From positions 1 to 14,796 of the forward strand of contig CAVEFC010000034.1 in assembly GCA_963614875.1 (NCBI GenBank): a stretch of DNA of 14,796 bases. Reading direction: 5' to 3'. Made by a program: the position numbers and the translations under genes. The first letter of the stretch is position 1; every line of letters starts with the position of its first letter. Shown here piece after piece: positions 13,717-14,796 of this stretch. The DNA comes from CAG-841 sp963614875 (GTDB lineage: Bacteria > Bacillota > Clostridia > Oscillospirales > CAG-272). The notes under the pieces are model-generated. The model was not told the origin of the DNA and made no database searches. It saw nothing but the letters and a program-made list of their open reading frames with translations.

Positions 13717-14796
13717 ATGAAAAGAAAACTTATTGCTCTTATGTTCGCAATAGTCCTTTGTCTGACAAGCGTTGCTTTGCCTTGTCTTGCGGTTGCGGAC
13801 TCGGAGAGCAGTACCACACAGGTTCATGCTGATTGCGGCCTTGACGGCTGTTACATAGAAGGCGAACACGATCATGCAAGCTCTGATACAAGCGATGAAG
13901 TAAAAGAAGAAAGAGTAAATGTAAATCTTAACGTTGTCGGCGACGTCAACTTTTCTGCAGACAAGAAAACGGTAAAGGTTATTTTTACTTTTCTCGGCTC
14001 AAGCTATAGTGCAAAAGCAAGTAATCTTGAAATTTCCTTCAACAACAGCGCTCTTGCGCTCAAAGAGGTAAGCGGCGTTGTTCACGGGCTGGACGTTTCT
14101 CAATTCCTCAGCCGTAAGACCGACGGCACCATAGTCATAACGCATCCGACTCAGGCAAGCAATCTTTATACTCTCGGCGGAACGCTTACAATCACCTTTG
14201 AAGTGAAAACGACAGGAAACTCCTATGTTTACATAAAAGGCAGTGCGGAAGCCGAGGAAAAGACCGAAAAGCTTATAACATATACAACATATTCCGTAAA
14301 TTCGATGGCTACGGTTTCTTTCTGTGAGCATGCCTACACCTATACAGAAGATGTAATTACGGCTACCTGCCTTTCCGGCGGTATGCAGCGCGTAAAATGT
14401 CGTATCTGCGGTGCGACGGTAGATATGATAGATACCCCCGTGGCAGGACACAACCTTCCCGACACGCCTACAAAATGGATAACCGTCCGCACCTGCACAA
14501 CGAACGGAAAAGCCGAATTCGTATGCAAAACCTGCGGAAAAACAGTTGTAAAGGAATACGAAGCAACAGGTCACAATTATGTAAAAGAGTCCAGAGCCCG
14601 TGACGACGGCTCATGGTACGAGGTATGCTCCGTATGCGGAAACAGTATAAAATCCGAAATACAGTGCGCGCACAGCTTCTCCGATTACGAGCTTCTTGTT
14701 GAAACAATGAAGAGAACCTGCACTCAGGACGGCAAAGGTTCATACAAGTGCAAAAAGTGCGGAGCAACGGCGGTTATAACGCTTAAAGCTTCTCAC
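13717..14796 (+). CDS. Secreted cohesin-like protein with CxxC zinc-ribbon-like repeats (3' partial)
   Basis: The frame is open from ATG 13717 to the window end, giving 360 residues with no stop. Residues 1-27 are a signal peptide (MKRKLIALMFAIVLCLTSVA then LPCLAVA). Residues about 35-60 are rich in Cys, His and Asp. Residues about 66-200 are a beta-rich module with cohesin-like character (LEISFNNSALALKEVSGV, then LYTLGGTLTITFEVK). From 203 on there are four repeats with CxxC at 228-231, 270-273, 304-307 and 345-348. Each is usually preceded by a Thr-Cys (218, 260, 335) and followed by a GH or AH pair. The third repeat lacks the leading Cys. Three Cys plus a His per unit suggests metal binding or disulfide-stabilised mini-domains. 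Such tails occur in surface proteins of gut Clostridia. The role is unknown, possibly adhesion or scaffolding; the missing end may hold a wall anchor, dockerin or SLH domain. Confidence 0.88.
   Translation, partial: MKRKLIALMFAIVLCLTSVALPCLAVADSESSTTQVHADCGLDGCYIEGEHDHASSDTSDEVKEERVNVNLNVVGDVNFSADKKTVKVIFTFLGSSYSAKASNLEISFNNSALALKEVSGVVHGLDVSQFLSRKTDGTIVITHPTQASNLYTLGGTLTITFEVKTTGNSYVYIKGSAEAEEKTEKLITYTTYSVNSMATVSFCEHAYTYTEDVITATCLSGGMQRVKCRICGATVDMIDTPVAGHNLPDTPTKWITVRTCTTNGKAEFVCKTCGKTVVKEYEATGHNYVKESRARDDGSWYEVCSVCGNSIKSEIQCAHSFSDYELLVETMKRTCTQDGKGSYKCKKCGATAVITLKASH

Overview
The window looks like chromosome from an anaerobic Gram-positive member of the Clostridia, plausibly a gut lineage. 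The evidence is an ECF-type transporter, a clostridial-style prepilin-like surface protein, a CxxC-repeat surface protein, near-consensus sigma-A promoters with 16-17 nt spacers, and intrinsic terminators with U-tracts. There is no phage or insertion-sequence gene. Both ends are probably fragment edges: base 2-15 is a run of G, and the last gene runs off the end.

Layout. (1) 165-2180: a prepilin-type N-terminus joined to a beta-repeat middle and a C-terminal SGNH esterase. (2) 2228-2360: a consensus promoter driving a short RNA of about 100 nt that ends in a very strong hairpin. (3) 2415-3413 (minus): aspartate-semialdehyde dehydrogenase (asd). (4) 3588-4841 (plus): a cytoplasmic GH29 alpha-L-fucosidase, convergent with a sugar-type MFS permease at 4930-6114 (minus); the two share a bidirectional terminator. 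(5) 6195-6468 (minus): a gene-free stretch packed with nested inverted repeats, ending in an intrinsic terminator, read here as an unrecognised structured RNA. (6) 6739-12341 (plus): a five-gene operon with overlapping stops and starts. It encodes a membrane-anchored alpha/alpha-barrel protein, a DUF4430 protein, EcfT, a double-headed EcfA ATPase and an S component. (7) 12404-13024: a hexapeptide-repeat acetyltransferase with its own promoter. (8) 13048-13286: tandem repeats of about 109 bp with hairpins, abutting tRNA-Ser(GGA) on the minus strand. (9) 13717 to the end: the first 360 residues of a secreted protein with a cohesin-like domain and CxxC repeats.

The most interesting unit is the operon in (6). 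Animal cobalamin carriers (intrinsic factor, transcobalamin) consist of an alpha/alpha barrel plus a small beta domain related to DUF4430. Here the two halves are separate, translationally coupled membrane proteins placed directly before a complete ECF importer. The simplest model is a surface capture device that passes a corrinoid or similar large cofactor to a dedicated ECF transporter. The ligand is inferred, and no cobalamin riboswitch is visible. The second strong lead is the structured RNA upstream, and the third is the repeat array, in which hairpin arms differ between copies in a base-pair-preserving way.
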